From UBA10427 sp003500135 (GTDB lineage Bacteria > Bacteroidota > Bacteroidia > Cytophagales > Cyclobacteriaceae), in the NCBI GenBank assembly GCA_963966275.1, contig CAWZYQ010000001.1:1-64000 (forward strand): DNA of 64,000 nucleotides, in the 5' to 3' direction. Under the pieces are notes generated by a model. That model was not told the origin of the DNA. It saw only the letters and a program-made list of their open reading frames with translations, and did not search any database. Positions 19,311 to 27,885 of this stretch are shown here, piece by piece (position 1 is the first letter of the stretch; each line of letters opens with the position of its first letter). The translations under genes and the position numbers were made by a program.

Positions 19311-20489
19311 CCTGACCGAACGTAAAACCGCTTTCTTTCCATTTTGCAAAGTGGTGGCGAACAAGTAGTCTTCACCACCGTCTTTTATGCCCCAAATTTT
19401 TTTCAATTGTTCTGCTTTTCCCGGAAAATTGCGGACAGCTAGATTAGCTTTTTTTTCATGAAGATTGCTTTGTATTTCTTTTTTGGTAGGTTTCAATATC
19501 GAAATTAACCTGAAAATACGTCCCGGGAACTCGTACATACAGTCCCTACTGGTGTATAAATGTGTATGCGCCGACAGCTTTTTTAGGCCAAAGCGCTGAG
19601 CAACCAGCTTAAAAGCGCCGGATTTCATTATCGCTACATTGGGCTCGTATACGTATTCCTGTGGATCCGATAATTGTACTTCCGCTTGTTTTTCCTCCTC
19701 CATCTTAAAAGAAAATTCATCCCAATATCCTTTCTGATGATTCATTGCATACACTGTCGGTTCTTCTTCAATGCCATTTTGAAGATTGACCAGTACTTCC
19801 TTGCACTCATTTTGTACCGCTACAATCCAGATATTTTTTACACCACTCATTTGTCGCACCAGTTGATTGATATCAATCAGAGGCGATAATTTTATTAAAA
19901 TATTGGTAGTATGCCTCCATAATTGTGGTATCATATCCAACACATTTGGAGAACAGTCTTGCAGGCCAATAACTTTTTGATTCAGATCATCTCTTCTTGC
20001 CGGGTCGAGATAAATCCAGTCGGTTTTAATATTATTTTCTACCAACCAACCGGATGCATCGGCATGATGTATTTGAATATTGGATAATCCGAGCTCCGCA
20101 AAATTATGCTTTGCCAACCCGACGAGGTATGGGTTTTGTTCCACGTAATAAACGTTCATCATTCGATCAGCAAAAGCGATCGTATCGACCCCCATGCCAC
20201 CGGTCAGGTCGGCAATTGATTCACCCTGCACCAAACCGGCCTTAAATTCAGCCGTAATACCGGAAGAAGATTGCTCGATAGAAAGGGGTGGCGGTAGAAC
20301 GAGTCGAAAATTTTCGGCCCATTCAGGCAACTTTTTACGGGATTTTTGCCTGGAACGTATTTGTTCTACAGCTTCCTTGAGTGGAAAATCAAATTGTGGC
20401 GCTTTTTTCAGCAACAACTGAAAAGGGTCATCGTGCAAATGACCCTTTATGTATTCGATAACTTCTATTTGTTGCAATTTTTGTATCAA
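19272..20489 (-). CDS. Class I SAM-dependent methyltransferase with THUMP-like domain
   Basis: A 405-residue protein of the Bacteroidota THUMP-like methyltransferase group. The SAM-binding motif DLTGGMGVDT lies near residue 94, an acidic loop YYVEQNP near 113, and the motif IYLDPARRDD near 158, as in RNA/protein N-methyltransferases. The C-terminal 100 residues (from about 300) form the THUMP-like region, with FPGRIFRLI and RNFPGKAEQLKK. It probably modifies RNA but the target is unknown. It starts inside the stop of asd (four-base overlap), so the two are co-translated. Confidence 0.85.
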   Translation of the reverse strand: MIQKLQQIEVIEYIKGHLHDDPFQLLLKKAPQFDFPLKEAVEQIRSRQKSRKKLPEWAENFRLVLPPPLSIEQSSSGITAEFKAGLVQGESIADLTGGMGVDTIAFADRMMNVYYVEQNPYLVGLAKHNFAELGLSNIQIHHADASGWLVENNIKTDWIYLDPARRDDLNQKVIGLQDCSPNVLDMIPQLWRHTTNILIKLSPLIDINQLVRQMSGVKNIWIVAVQNECKEVLVNLQNGIEEEPTVYAMNHQKGYWDEFSFKMEEEKQAEVQLSDPQEYVYEPNVAIMKSGAFKLVAQRFGLKKLSAHTHLYTSRDCMYEFPGRIFRLISILKPTKKEIQSNLHEKKANLAVRNFPGKAEQLKKIWGIKDGGEDYLFATTLQNGKKAVLRSVRLSDLQQEKDANA

Positions 20490-21484
20490 GAATTGGCAAC
20501 CATAAATTTCTGTGCAACATACTCGGCAATCTGAATTGCGTTGGTAGCGGCGCCTTTTCGTAGGTTATCGGCCACTACCCACATGTTTAAGGTGTTCGGC
20601 TGGCTTTCATCTCTTCTAAGTCTTCCAACAAAAACATCATCTTTGCCATGGGCATCCAGCGGCATGGGGTACTTGTTGTTTTGTACATCATCCACTAAAA
20701 CAACTCCATCCATATTTGCGATAAGGCTTCTTACTTCATCCAGATCAAATGGTTTGCTAAGCTCCACATTAACAGACTCAGAGTGCCCGCCCATAATTGG
20801 TAACCGAACCGCTGTGGCAGTTACGTGAATGCTGTCATCACCAAATATTTTCTTAGTTTCATTAGTCATTTTCATTTCTTCCCTGGTATATCCGTTTTCT
20901 AGAAAAACGTCAATATGAGGTAGTGCATTCATATCGATTTGGTAAGGATATACCTTTTCGCCATCCCGGCCCTCGCGTTCGGTCATCATCTGATCTACTG
21001 CTGCTTTGCCTGTGCCGGTAACTGACTGATACGTAGAAACCACCACACGTTTTACGCCGTATTTTTTATGAAGGGGGGCCAGGGGCACCACCATCTGGAT
21101 AGTGGAACAGTTGGGGTTGGCAATGATTTTGTCATTTTCCGTCAACACCCGGGCATTGATTTCCGGCACTACCAGTTTGTGGTCAGGATTCATCCTCCAG
21201 GCCGATGAATTGTCTATTACTGTAGCGCCTGCCTGGGCAAATTTTGGCGCCCATTCCAATGAGGCGCCACCTCCTGCTGAAAAAATGGCAATGTCAGGTT
21301 TTTTAGCCACTGCCTCTTCCATGGCGATCACGGTGTATTCCTTGCCCTTAAAAGTGATCTTCTTACCAGCTGATCGCGCCGAAGCAACCAACATCAGTTC
21401 AGAAAATTCGAAGTTCCTTGCTTCGATCACTTTGAGCATTTCACCACCTACCAATCCGGTAGCTCCTACAATGGCTAATTTCAT
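20486..21484 (-). CDS. asd: Aspartate-semialdehyde dehydrogenase
   Basis: A 332-residue Asd. It reduces aspartyl phosphate to aspartate semialdehyde with NADPH, the branch-point step to lysine/diaminopimelate, threonine and methionine. The start at 21484 gives the usual MKLAIVGATGLVGGEML with the GATGLVG nucleotide motif at residues 7-13. The catalytic Cys lies in NPNCSTIQMV, and the QSVTGTGKAAV and GGHSESVNVEL segments are conserved. The frame stays open to 21631, but the extra residues have no family counterpart. It is co-translated with the methyltransferase gene. Confidence 0.96.
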   Translation of the reverse strand: MKLAIVGATGLVGGEMLKVIEARNFEFSELMLVASARSAGKKITFKGKEYTVIAMEEAVAKKPDIAIFSAGGGASLEWAPKFAQAGATVIDNSSAWRMNPDHKLVVPEINARVLTENDKIIANPNCSTIQMVVPLAPLHKKYGVKRVVVSTYQSVTGTGKAAVDQMMTEREGRDGEKVYPYQIDMNALPHIDVFLENGYTREEMKMTNETKKIFGDDSIHVTATAVRLPIMGGHSESVNVELSKPFDLDEVRSLIANMDGVVLVDDVQNNKYPMPLDAHGKDDVFVGRLRRDESQPNTLNMWVVADNLRKGAATNAIQIAEYVAQKFMVANS

Positions 21485-21573
21485 TTTGTTAAATTTTATT
21501 TTTCCAGTTTTTTCAATTGGGTGACAAAAATAATATATTTGATGTAAGCAACCATAAATAAAACGCAGATTCA

Positions 21574-24141
21574 ATGAAAGGCTGCCAGTTTTTTCCGCTA
21601 TTCGTTGCCGTATTGAAAATTTCTTTGGCAACAGCCCAGATCAGCGATGATTTTGATGATCAAAACCTCAATCAAAACCCATTGTGGTTGGGTGATACCT
21701 CAGCATTTATTGTCAACGATCAAATGCAACTTCAGTTACAAGCGCCTCCTGATGGCGAAGTAGCTTCAATATTTACTGCTAATGAAGCCCTGGAAAACTC
21801 GACTTGGCAATTGGATGTTTTCCTTGATTTTAATCCTTCTTCAAATAATTATTTGGATTGGTACCTTGCCTCCAATCAACCTTCTGTTTCCGAGCAATTA
21901 TCCGGTTACTTTGTTCGTGTAGGGAACTTCGAAGACGAGATTAGCTTATATCGTAAAAATGGAAATGACGTAGAGGAAATTATTGATGGTGTGGATGATG
22001 TATTAGATCAAAACCTGGTGGAAATAAGCATTCGGGTGGTCCATGAGAATGAAAACTGGACCATTGACTATAAATCAATAGGGGCGCCGAGCTGGACAAG
22101 TGGCGGCTCCTCGACGGATACTACTTTTTCTGGTTCTTCATATTCCGGTTTAATGTGCCATTATACTTCCACTCGAGCTGATAAATTTAGATTCGATAAC
22201 CTAATTGTATCGGGTGAAGCCAGGCCAAATAATGCTCCGGTGATAAGCCGCATCGATTTCCCGGCTGCAAACCAGTTGAATTGTACATTTGATCAACCTG
22301 TATTGGCAAGTTTGTTGCAACCAGATATAATTGCTTTAGGCGCAGAAGATATTCATCCGATAGAAATTGATATTCTGGGTGAATCAACCCTGATTTTGCG
22401 ATTTGAAGAATCGCTTGTCGATCAAAAACAATATACATTGGCTTTTGCCAGTGTGACCAGCAAAAATCTTGTACAAACGGAAAACCTTAGCTACCATTTT
22501 ACTTTCGAGAAACCCTATATAGTTCAAAAAGGTGATTTATTGATAACTGAAATCATGGCAGATCCCATTCCTGGAAATGGCCTGCCTGAATACGAATATT
22601 TGGAAATTGCCAATATTTCCGGTAAAGCGATCAATTACCAAAAGCTCCTGATCACAGTTAAGGATAATACTTTTGAAACACCTGTTTTTGATCTTTTGCC
22701 AGGGGAACACTTAATCTTAGTCGAATCCGAAGCGGTTGAAGAATTTGAAATGTATGGTAAATGTATTGCAGTTGGTTTACCGGCAATTGTAAATGATGGA
22801 AGTATAGTTGCCATTTCCAACATTGAAAATCAAATGTTACATAAAGTTGAATTTGAAAAAAGCTGGTACCGCGATAATGAGAAAGCACAAGGAGGCTATG
22901 CATTGGAATTAATCGATACTTCATCGGTTTGCCATGAACATGCAGGCAACTGGATAGCTTCATTTGAAGCTGAAGGAGGAAGCCCAGGCATGCCTAACAC
23001 TGCTAATCAATTTTATTCGGATACAAAAGCCCCGGTCATTCAATTTGCCGAGCAAAGTTCATCAAATGGAATAACCATCCGTTTTGATGAAGCTGTATCT
23101 AGTTTTGGCAGAGTATTTATCCAAAACGAATTGCAAACTGGCACCGCATTCATTCAAAATGGTATTTCTGACTTAATATTCGTTGAAACATTGGATTCAT
23201 TGCCTAAAAACCAGGCTTTTCAGGTGTCTGTAACCAAACCGGAAGACTGCTTTCACAATAGAAATAAGAAAGACAGTACTTTATTGGTAATTCCTTCCAA
23301 TTTACACGACGACTTCGTCCTATTGTCGGAAATCGTATTCAATGCCGGATTAAGCACACCGGAGTATTTGGAGCTATATAATAATTCGAACGCTTACATT
23401 GATATAAATGGCTGGGAAATCCTGGTTTATCAGGATGATGCTTCAGATGGCAAAACCTTGTTTTTAGAACAACTCCCTCCCATTTACCCTCATACTTTTA
23501 TCGTGGTCACCTCTGATCGGGAGAAGCTGATAAAGGCATTTCCTCATGCTTTTCAGGAGTATATTTTTGAAATAAACCTGCCCAATTTGTGGGATGATTA
23601 TGGATCTGTGGAGCTAAGAAATGAAGAAGGAATTACGATTGAAAAATTAAACTATTCAGAGGAAATGCATCATTATAGATTGGAAGATACTGACGGTGTG
23701 GCCCTTGAAAGGATATCATGGGGAACAGAAGCTGAAGATAAAACCAACTGGGTTTCTGCTGCTTATTCCGTTCAGTTTGGCACTCCTACACTACCAAACT
23801 CCCAGCAGGTTGTTCAAAAAAATTCAGAACAACTCTTTTATATAGAGCACCGAAGCTTTTCTCCTGACCATGACGGGTATCGTGATTTCCTTAAGATAGA
23901 CCTTATTTTGCCCAAAAGCGGACTCACTGTACATGCTGAAATACTCGATTTTCATGGTGAATTGGTTCAGTCTCTGGCCCAAGATGCTATTTTAGGTCCG
24001 GAATCACATTTGATCTGGGATGGTTTAAGAATTGATGGTGGGGTTGCCTCCCCGGGAAATTATTTGCTTTACCTGGAAATATTGGAAAATGGCAAACCAT
24101 TTTATGTGAATCGTGAAAAAATTGTATTGTACTATCCCTGA
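21574..24141 (+). CDS. Secreted lamin-tail-domain protein with FlgD-like C-terminus
   Basis: An 855-residue extracellular protein with a signal peptide (first 22 residues, ending TAQ). The N-terminal 200 residues look like a jelly-roll carbohydrate-binding-like module (NNYLDWYLAS, DKFRFDNLIVSG). Two lamin-tail domains follow: about residues 325-450 (GDLLITEIMADPIPGNGLPEYEYLEI) and about 580-710 (LLSEIVFNAGLSTPEYLELYN), separated by Big-like segments. The end (FSPDHDGYRDFLKIDL, then SPGNYLLYLEI) is a FlgD-Ig-like domain found at the ends of gliding-associated surface proteins. No conserved T9SS type A CTD is evident. It is a probable cell-surface protein of unknown ligand. Confidence 0.85.
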   Translation: MKGCQFFPLFVAVLKISLATAQISDDFDDQNLNQNPLWLGDTSAFIVNDQMQLQLQAPPDGEVASIFTANEALENSTWQLDVFLDFNPSSNNYLDWYLASNQPSVSEQLSGYFVRVGNFEDEISLYRKNGNDVEEIIDGVDDVLDQNLVEISIRVVHENENWTIDYKSIGAPSWTSGGSSTDTTFSGSSYSGLMCHYTSTRADKFRFDNLIVSGEARPNNAPVISRIDFPAANQLNCTFDQPVLASLLQPDIIALGAEDIHPIEIDILGESTLILRFEESLVDQKQYTLAFASVTSKNLVQTENLSYHFTFEKPYIVQKGDLLITEIMADPIPGNGLPEYEYLEIANISGKAINYQKLLITVKDNTFETPVFDLLPGEHLILVESEAVEEFEMYGKCIAVGLPAIVNDGSIVAISNIENQMLHKVEFEKSWYRDNEKAQGGYALELIDTSSVCHEHAGNWIASFEAEGGSPGMPNTANQFYSDTKAPVIQFAEQSSSNGITIRFDEAVSSFGRVFIQNELQTGTAFIQNGISDLIFVETLDSLPKNQAFQVSVTKPEDCFHNRNKKDSTLLVIPSNLHDDFVLLSEIVFNAGLSTPEYLELYNNSNAYIDINGWEILVYQDDASDGKTLFLEQLPPIYPHTFIVVTSDREKLIKAFPHAFQEYIFEINLPNLWDDYGSVELRNEEGITIEKLNYSEEMHHYRLEDTDGVALERISWGTEAEDKTNWVSAAYSVQFGTPTLPNSQQVVQKNSEQLFYIEHRSFSPDHDGYRDFLKIDLILPKSGLTVHAEILDFHGELVQSLAQDAILGPESHLIWDGLRIDGGVASPGNYLLYLEILENGKPFYVNREKIVLYYP

Positions 24142-24230
24142 TCTGAATTTGTATTTTTCCGCCTAATTGATTGTGCTTCTAACAATTGCGTTAATTTTTT
24201 CGTATTTTAATATGTACCAGGGATAGAGTT

Positions 24231-24386
24231 ATGAAAGATTTTATAAACGAAATACTGACCAGATCATACGAAAAAGGTTATAAAGTAGAAGTCATTCGAC
24301 GTTATTTGCGCATGAAATACAGGATCAATATGGATCTTGAGGCGATAAGAAGCAGGATACGCGCAAGAAAAGTGGCTTATTATTAA
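24231..24386 (+). CDS. Small basic protein, 51 residues
   Basis: An ATG-started frame of 51 codons preceded by a purine-rich ribosome-binding-like stretch (agggatagag). The product starts MKDFINEILTRSYEKGYK and ends RARKVAYY; it is strongly basic, rich in Arg, Lys and Tyr, and helical in appearance. The stop codon is immediately followed by the last base of the convergent isoaspartyl peptidase gene, so the two genes abut exactly. The evenly amphipathic sequence and exact fit suggest a real gene. Function unknown; nucleic acid binding is possible from its charge. Confidence 0.6.
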   Translation: MKDFINEILTRSYEKGYKVEVIRRYLRMKYRINMDLEAIRSRIRARKVAYY

Positions 24387-25391
24387 TCAGTTGTCACCGT
24401 AGATCAATACTACGGTTTCCCCGCCTTTTTTTCGATAACCCCTATACATGCCCTCCGTGCTAAAGGTCATCATGACATTGCCATGCTTGTCCAAGCCTAC
24501 TAACCCACCTTTTCCCCCAAGGCCTTCGATCTTGTTGATCACTTCCTGTCCAGCTTTTTCAATAGCAAAGCTTTTGTATTTCATCAGCGCCGACACATCG
24601 TAAGCGGCGACAGAACGAATGAAGTATTCTCCATGCCCGGTTGCTGAAATACCACATGTTTCATTGTCGGCATAAGTGCCTGCGCCAATAATTGGCGAAT
24701 CACCCACTCTGCCATATTGCTTGTTGGTCATTCCGCCGGTAGAGGTCCCGGCTACAATGTTGCCATATTTATCCAGAGCTACTGCTCCCACAGTTCCATA
24801 TTTATAATCCTGATAAGGAAGTGCATTATAACCTTGTTGCTGAGAGCGGTTTCTGGCATTCTTTAACTGCTCATAACGTCTTTTTGTGTAGAAATAATCT
24901 GTATCTACCAGTTCAATTCCCTGCTCCTTTGCAAACTTTTCGGCGCCTTCACCAGCCATCATGACATGCTTCGAATTCTGCATAACTGCTATAGCCGCAT
25001 CTATTGGGTTTTTAATATGATGAACTTCTGCCACTGCACCTGCTTTTTTTGATTCTCCGTGCATGACAGACGCATCGAGTTCATTTTTACCTTCGTGATT
25101 AAATACTGCTCCTTTACCGGCATTAAACAGAGGTGAATCCTCCATAATGTTAATAGCCACCTTAATCGCTTCAAGGCCAGCGCCACCATTTTCTAAAATT
25201 TTATACCCGGCATCTATAGCTTCCGTCAGCTTTTGCTGATACGCCACTTCCATAGAATCGGTCATGCGTTCTCTGGTGATTGTTCCTGCACCACCATGGA
25301 TAACTAGTGCAATGGGGGGAGCCTGTATTTGTGCAAACGACAAAAAGCTGAAAAAGGCCAGCAAAACAACAAATATGAACCTGAACAACAT
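24387..25391 (-). CDS. Isoaspartyl peptidase / type 2 L-asparaginase
   Basis: A 334-residue Ntn-hydrolase precursor. Start at 25391 gives a signal peptide (MLFRFIFVVLLAFFSFLS, ending FAQ), so it acts in the periplasm. The mature chain begins IALVIHGGAGT. Autocleavage is expected before the Thr of KYGTVGAVALD, which becomes the nucleophile; the GTSTGGMTNKQYGRVGDSPIIGAGTYAD segment binds substrate. It hydrolyses isoaspartyl dipeptides and asparagine. All catalytic elements appear intact. Confidence 0.93.
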   Translation of the reverse strand: MLFRFIFVVLLAFFSFLSFAQIQAPPIALVIHGGAGTITRERMTDSMEVAYQQKLTEAIDAGYKILENGGAGLEAIKVAINIMEDSPLFNAGKGAVFNHEGKNELDASVMHGESKKAGAVAEVHHIKNPIDAAIAVMQNSKHVMMAGEGAEKFAKEQGIELVDTDYFYTKRRYEQLKNARNRSQQQGYNALPYQDYKYGTVGAVALDKYGNIVAGTSTGGMTNKQYGRVGDSPIIGAGTYADNETCGISATGHGEYFIRSVAAYDVSALMKYKSFAIEKAGQEVINKIEGLGGKGGLVGLDKHGNVMMTFSTEGMYRGYRKKGGETVVLIYGDN

Positions 25392-25560
25392 ACTATTTTC
25401 TTTTCCGTGTAATTGAATAAAGAGTTTAGAACTGCGCAATATAATAAAACCACTTGGCATTAAAAGTAACATAAAAGTTAAAATGCACTAAATTTTTACT
25501 TTAGAATTCTTCTCTTATTTTTGAGGTTTTTATAATTGAGCGAATAAAATTTTTCAAGAC

Positions 25561-25944
25561 ATGGCAGACGAAAAATTAGCATACACTCCAAGTGAACTCA
25601 AGGAGTTCGAGGATTTGATCAATCAGAAACTTGATAAGGCGCGAAAGGAACTGAACTATATTAAAGAAACACTAAACAAAAGTAGCGACAGTGGAACAGA
25701 CAATTCTTTCAGTACCAGCAAAATGATGGAAGATGGCGCCTATACCATGGAAAAGGAAAGCCTGAACCAACTGGCTGCCCGGCAGCAAAAATTTATCAAT
25801 AACCTGGAAAACGCCCTCGTGAGAATTAAAAATGGCACTTATGGTTTTTGTGTAGACACTGGGAAATTAATTCCGAAAGAAAGGTTGAGAGCAGTTCCTC
25901 ATACCATGCACTCAATCGAAGCGAAGTTGAATAAAAACACATAA
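25561..25944 (+). CDS. DksA/TraR-like regulator without the zinc cysteines
   Basis: A 127-residue DksA/TraR-family protein: a coiled-coil hairpin (about residues 10-95) then the C-terminal motif GTYGFCVDTGKLIPKERL. Classical DksA has a four-cysteine zinc finger here; this protein keeps only one Cys. That is a known form in Bacteroidota (inferred from memory of the family). Acidic residues at the hairpin tip region (SSDSGTDNS) may fill the role of the DxxDxA tip. It probably modulates RNA polymerase. It is followed after eight bases by scpB. Confidence 0.88.
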   Translation: MADEKLAYTPSELKEFEDLINQKLDKARKELNYIKETLNKSSDSGTDNSFSTSKMMEDGAYTMEKESLNQLAARQQKFINNLENALVRIKNGTYGFCVDTGKLIPKERLRAVPHTMHSIEAKLNKNT

Positions 25945-25952
25945 TTTAAATA

Positions 25953-26516
25953 TTGGATTTCTTAAAAAATCACGTTGAGGCCCTGGTTTTCTGTAATACA
26001 CAACCAGTAAAAATCAGTGAAATACAAGCGTGCCTTGCCGAAATGTTCGATGCTGAAGTGCCTGCTGAGGATATACAGGAAGCCGTTGAACAACTAAGGG
26101 AAAAGTACTCTTCCGATGACTTCGCTATGGAAATCGTGCATGCCGGTGGAGGCTATCAGTTTTTGACTAAACCGGCCTATCAGGCAAGTATTGGTATAAT
26201 GTTGAAACAACAGTCGAAAAAACGCCTGTCCACCTCTGCCCTGGAAACGTTATCGATAATTGCATATAAACAGCCGGTTACCAAAAGTGATATTGAACAA
26301 ATACGGGGCGTAAGTTGCGATTATACTATTCAAAAGTTGCTGGAAAAGCAACTAATCGAAATAAAAGGAAAAAGTGATAGTGTGGGTAGGCCCCTCATTT
26401 ATGGCACCAGTGACAAGTTTATGGAATATTTCGGGATCAATGACCTAAAAGATTTGCCCACCCCTAAAGATTTTGCCGAAAAAGAAAATGAAATTGGCGA
26501 AGAATCAGAGGATTAA
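25953..26516 (+). CDS. scpB: Segregation and condensation protein ScpB
   Basis: A 187-residue ScpB, the winged-helix partner of ScpA and SMC in chromosome condensation. The start is a TTG that gives MDFLKNHVEALVF, as usual for Bacteroidota ScpB; no in-frame ATG precedes the conserved region. Winged-helix motifs are seen at about residues 1-75 and 90-160, with LETLSIIAYKQPVTKSDIEQIRGV as the strongest signature and GRPLIYGTSDKFMEYFG near the end. The C-terminus is acidic. It lies in a run with the DksA-like gene and the pseudouridine synthase gene. Confidence 0.94.
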   Translation: MDFLKNHVEALVFCNTQPVKISEIQACLAEMFDAEVPAEDIQEAVEQLREKYSSDDFAMEIVHAGGGYQFLTKPAYQASIGIMLKQQSKKRLSTSALETLSIIAYKQPVTKSDIEQIRGVSCDYTIQKLLEKQLIEIKGKSDSVGRPLIYGTSDKFMEYFGINDLKDLPTPKDFAEKENEIGEESED

Positions 26517-26567
26517 TCAAAATCCCGACGTCCTTTTTTGTAGCTTTGTGGCCAATAAAGAAATGAA

Positions 26568-27428
26568 ATGAAGGGAAAAGGAAGACCATTCGGCCGAAAC
26601 AAAAAGTCCGGGCCACATAAATCAAAACCGCAGCCACCTGGCTATGATGTATTTGACCCAAATAAAAAAGGCGGAAACAAGCGTTTAAAGTCCAAAAGAC
26701 AAGCCAAAAGCGAAGACATACGACTAAACAAGTTTATTGCCAATGCCGGGGTATGTTCAAGACGAGAGGCCGACAGCTTAATTGAGTCGGGTAAAATTAA
26801 GGTGAACGGTAAAGTGGTCAAAGAACTGGGCGCCAAAGTAATGCGTTCGGATAAGGTGACATACCAGGGCAAAATACTTAATCCTGAAAAGCTGGTATAC
26901 GTGTTGCTCAATAAACCGAAAGATTTTATCACCACTACCAACGATCCGCGAGATCGTAAAACGGTAATGCAACTTGTGAAAAACGCCTGTGATGAGCGCA
27001 TTGTTCCAGTAGGCCGTTTGGATCGCAATACCACCGGATTATTACTACTGACCAATGACGGCGAGCTGGCCGACAAACTCACTCACCCTAAAAATCAAAT
27101 TGTCAAGGTATACCAGGTTGACCTGGATAAGCCCATCAGCGAAAATGATCTTGCCAGGCTGGGTGAAGGGATCGAATTGGAAGACGGGCTTGCCTCAGCT
27201 GACAATGTTGCCATTCTATCTGCCGACAAGGCCATTCTTGGGCTCGAAATCCATATGGGCAAGAATAGAATTGTCAGAAGAATGTTCGAAGCCATGGGAT
27301 ACGACGTTATACGCCTTGACCGCGTTATGTTTGCCGGGCTGACTAAAAAAGACTTAAACCGCGGTCGCTGGCGTTACCTCAGTGAGAAGGAAGTGATCCG
27401 CCTGAAATACCTCAACAAAAAGTATTGA
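26568..27428 (+). CDS. rRNA pseudouridine synthase, RluB/RsuA family
   Basis: A 286-residue pseudouridine synthase. A basic low-complexity head (about residues 1-50) is followed by an S4 RNA-binding domain (RLNKFIANAGVCSRREADSLI). The catalytic domain has the active-site Asp in VGRLDRNTTGLLLLTNDG near residue 152. The end (GKNRIVRRMFEAMGYDVIRLDRV) matches the RluB/RluE/RsuA group that modifies 23S or 16S rRNA. It lies 51 bases after scpB, as in many bacteria. Confidence 0.93.
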   Translation: MKGKGRPFGRNKKSGPHKSKPQPPGYDVFDPNKKGGNKRLKSKRQAKSEDIRLNKFIANAGVCSRREADSLIESGKIKVNGKVVKELGAKVMRSDKVTYQGKILNPEKLVYVLLNKPKDFITTTNDPRDRKTVMQLVKNACDERIVPVGRLDRNTTGLLLLTNDGELADKLTHPKNQIVKVYQVDLDKPISENDLARLGEGIELEDGLASADNVAILSADKAILGLEIHMGKNRIVRRMFEAMGYDVIRLDRVMFAGLTKKDLNRGRWRYLSEKEVIRLKYLNKKY

Positions 27429-27688
27429 TTTCAACATTGTGCCAAATTAAACATGCTTAATTCAAAGCTGGTTGATAGGCCCCTTAATTTGTTTGACCCT
27501 GTACTATCCCGAAGATTTTTGCAAACTTATCAAAACCGAACTACAATCGGAGCGTTAATTTATCAAGATATCAATAATTTTCAGGGAACTATTGAAAATA
27601 TTAGTATGCATGCATACTATTTTTGATAAAAATTGTTTTTATTTGAGATATGCTTGTGACAACAAAGAAAAAAAGTGCAGACATAAAA
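27429..27688. other. Intergenic region with an 18-bp palindrome and a 57-codon frame
   Basis: About 260 bases between the pseudouridine synthase gene and the tRNA terminator. A frame at 27453-27626 (plus) could encode 57 residues starting MLNSKLVDRPLNLFDP, but it has no recognised relatives and no clear ribosome-binding site. A perfect palindrome tagtatgcatgcatacta occupies 27602-27619. I assign no firm gene. Confidence 0.4.
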
Positions 27689-27715
27689 AAACCCTTTCGC
27701 ATATCGAAAGGGTTT
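27689..27715 (-). terminator. Terminator of tRNA-Phe
   Basis: An eleven-base stem (aaaccctttcg / cgaaagggttt) with a five-base loop directly follows the tRNA gene on the minus strand and is followed by seven T on that strand. Confidence 0.85.
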
Positions 27716-27722
27716 GGAGGCG

Positions 27723-27795
27723 TGGTGATGAGTGGGCTCGAACCACCGACTCACGGATTTTCAGTCCGATGCTCTACCAACTGAGCTACATCACC
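27723..27795 (-). tRNA. tRNA-Phe (anticodon GAA)
   Basis: The minus strand folds into a normal cloverleaf: acceptor GGTGATG with CATCACC, D-arm GCTC...GAGC, anticodon loop CTGAAAA with anticodon GAA, variable loop GAGTC, and T-arm GGTGG-TTCGAGC-CCACT. One T-T pair sits at the base of the anticodon stem. The discriminator base is A, and CCA is not encoded. A strong terminator follows. Confidence 0.97.
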
Positions 27796-27885
27796 GCCGT
27801 AAGTGGCTGCAAAGGTAGATAATAATTTATTTGTCACAAATGATTTAAAAAAAAAATTAAGCTTGAAATAAACTAAGAATATCCT

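Noticed and set aside
25561..25944. Loss of the zinc-finger cysteines in the DksA-like protein as a defect
   Set aside because: Degenerate zinc fingers are usual in this family in Bacteroidota, so it is not decay.
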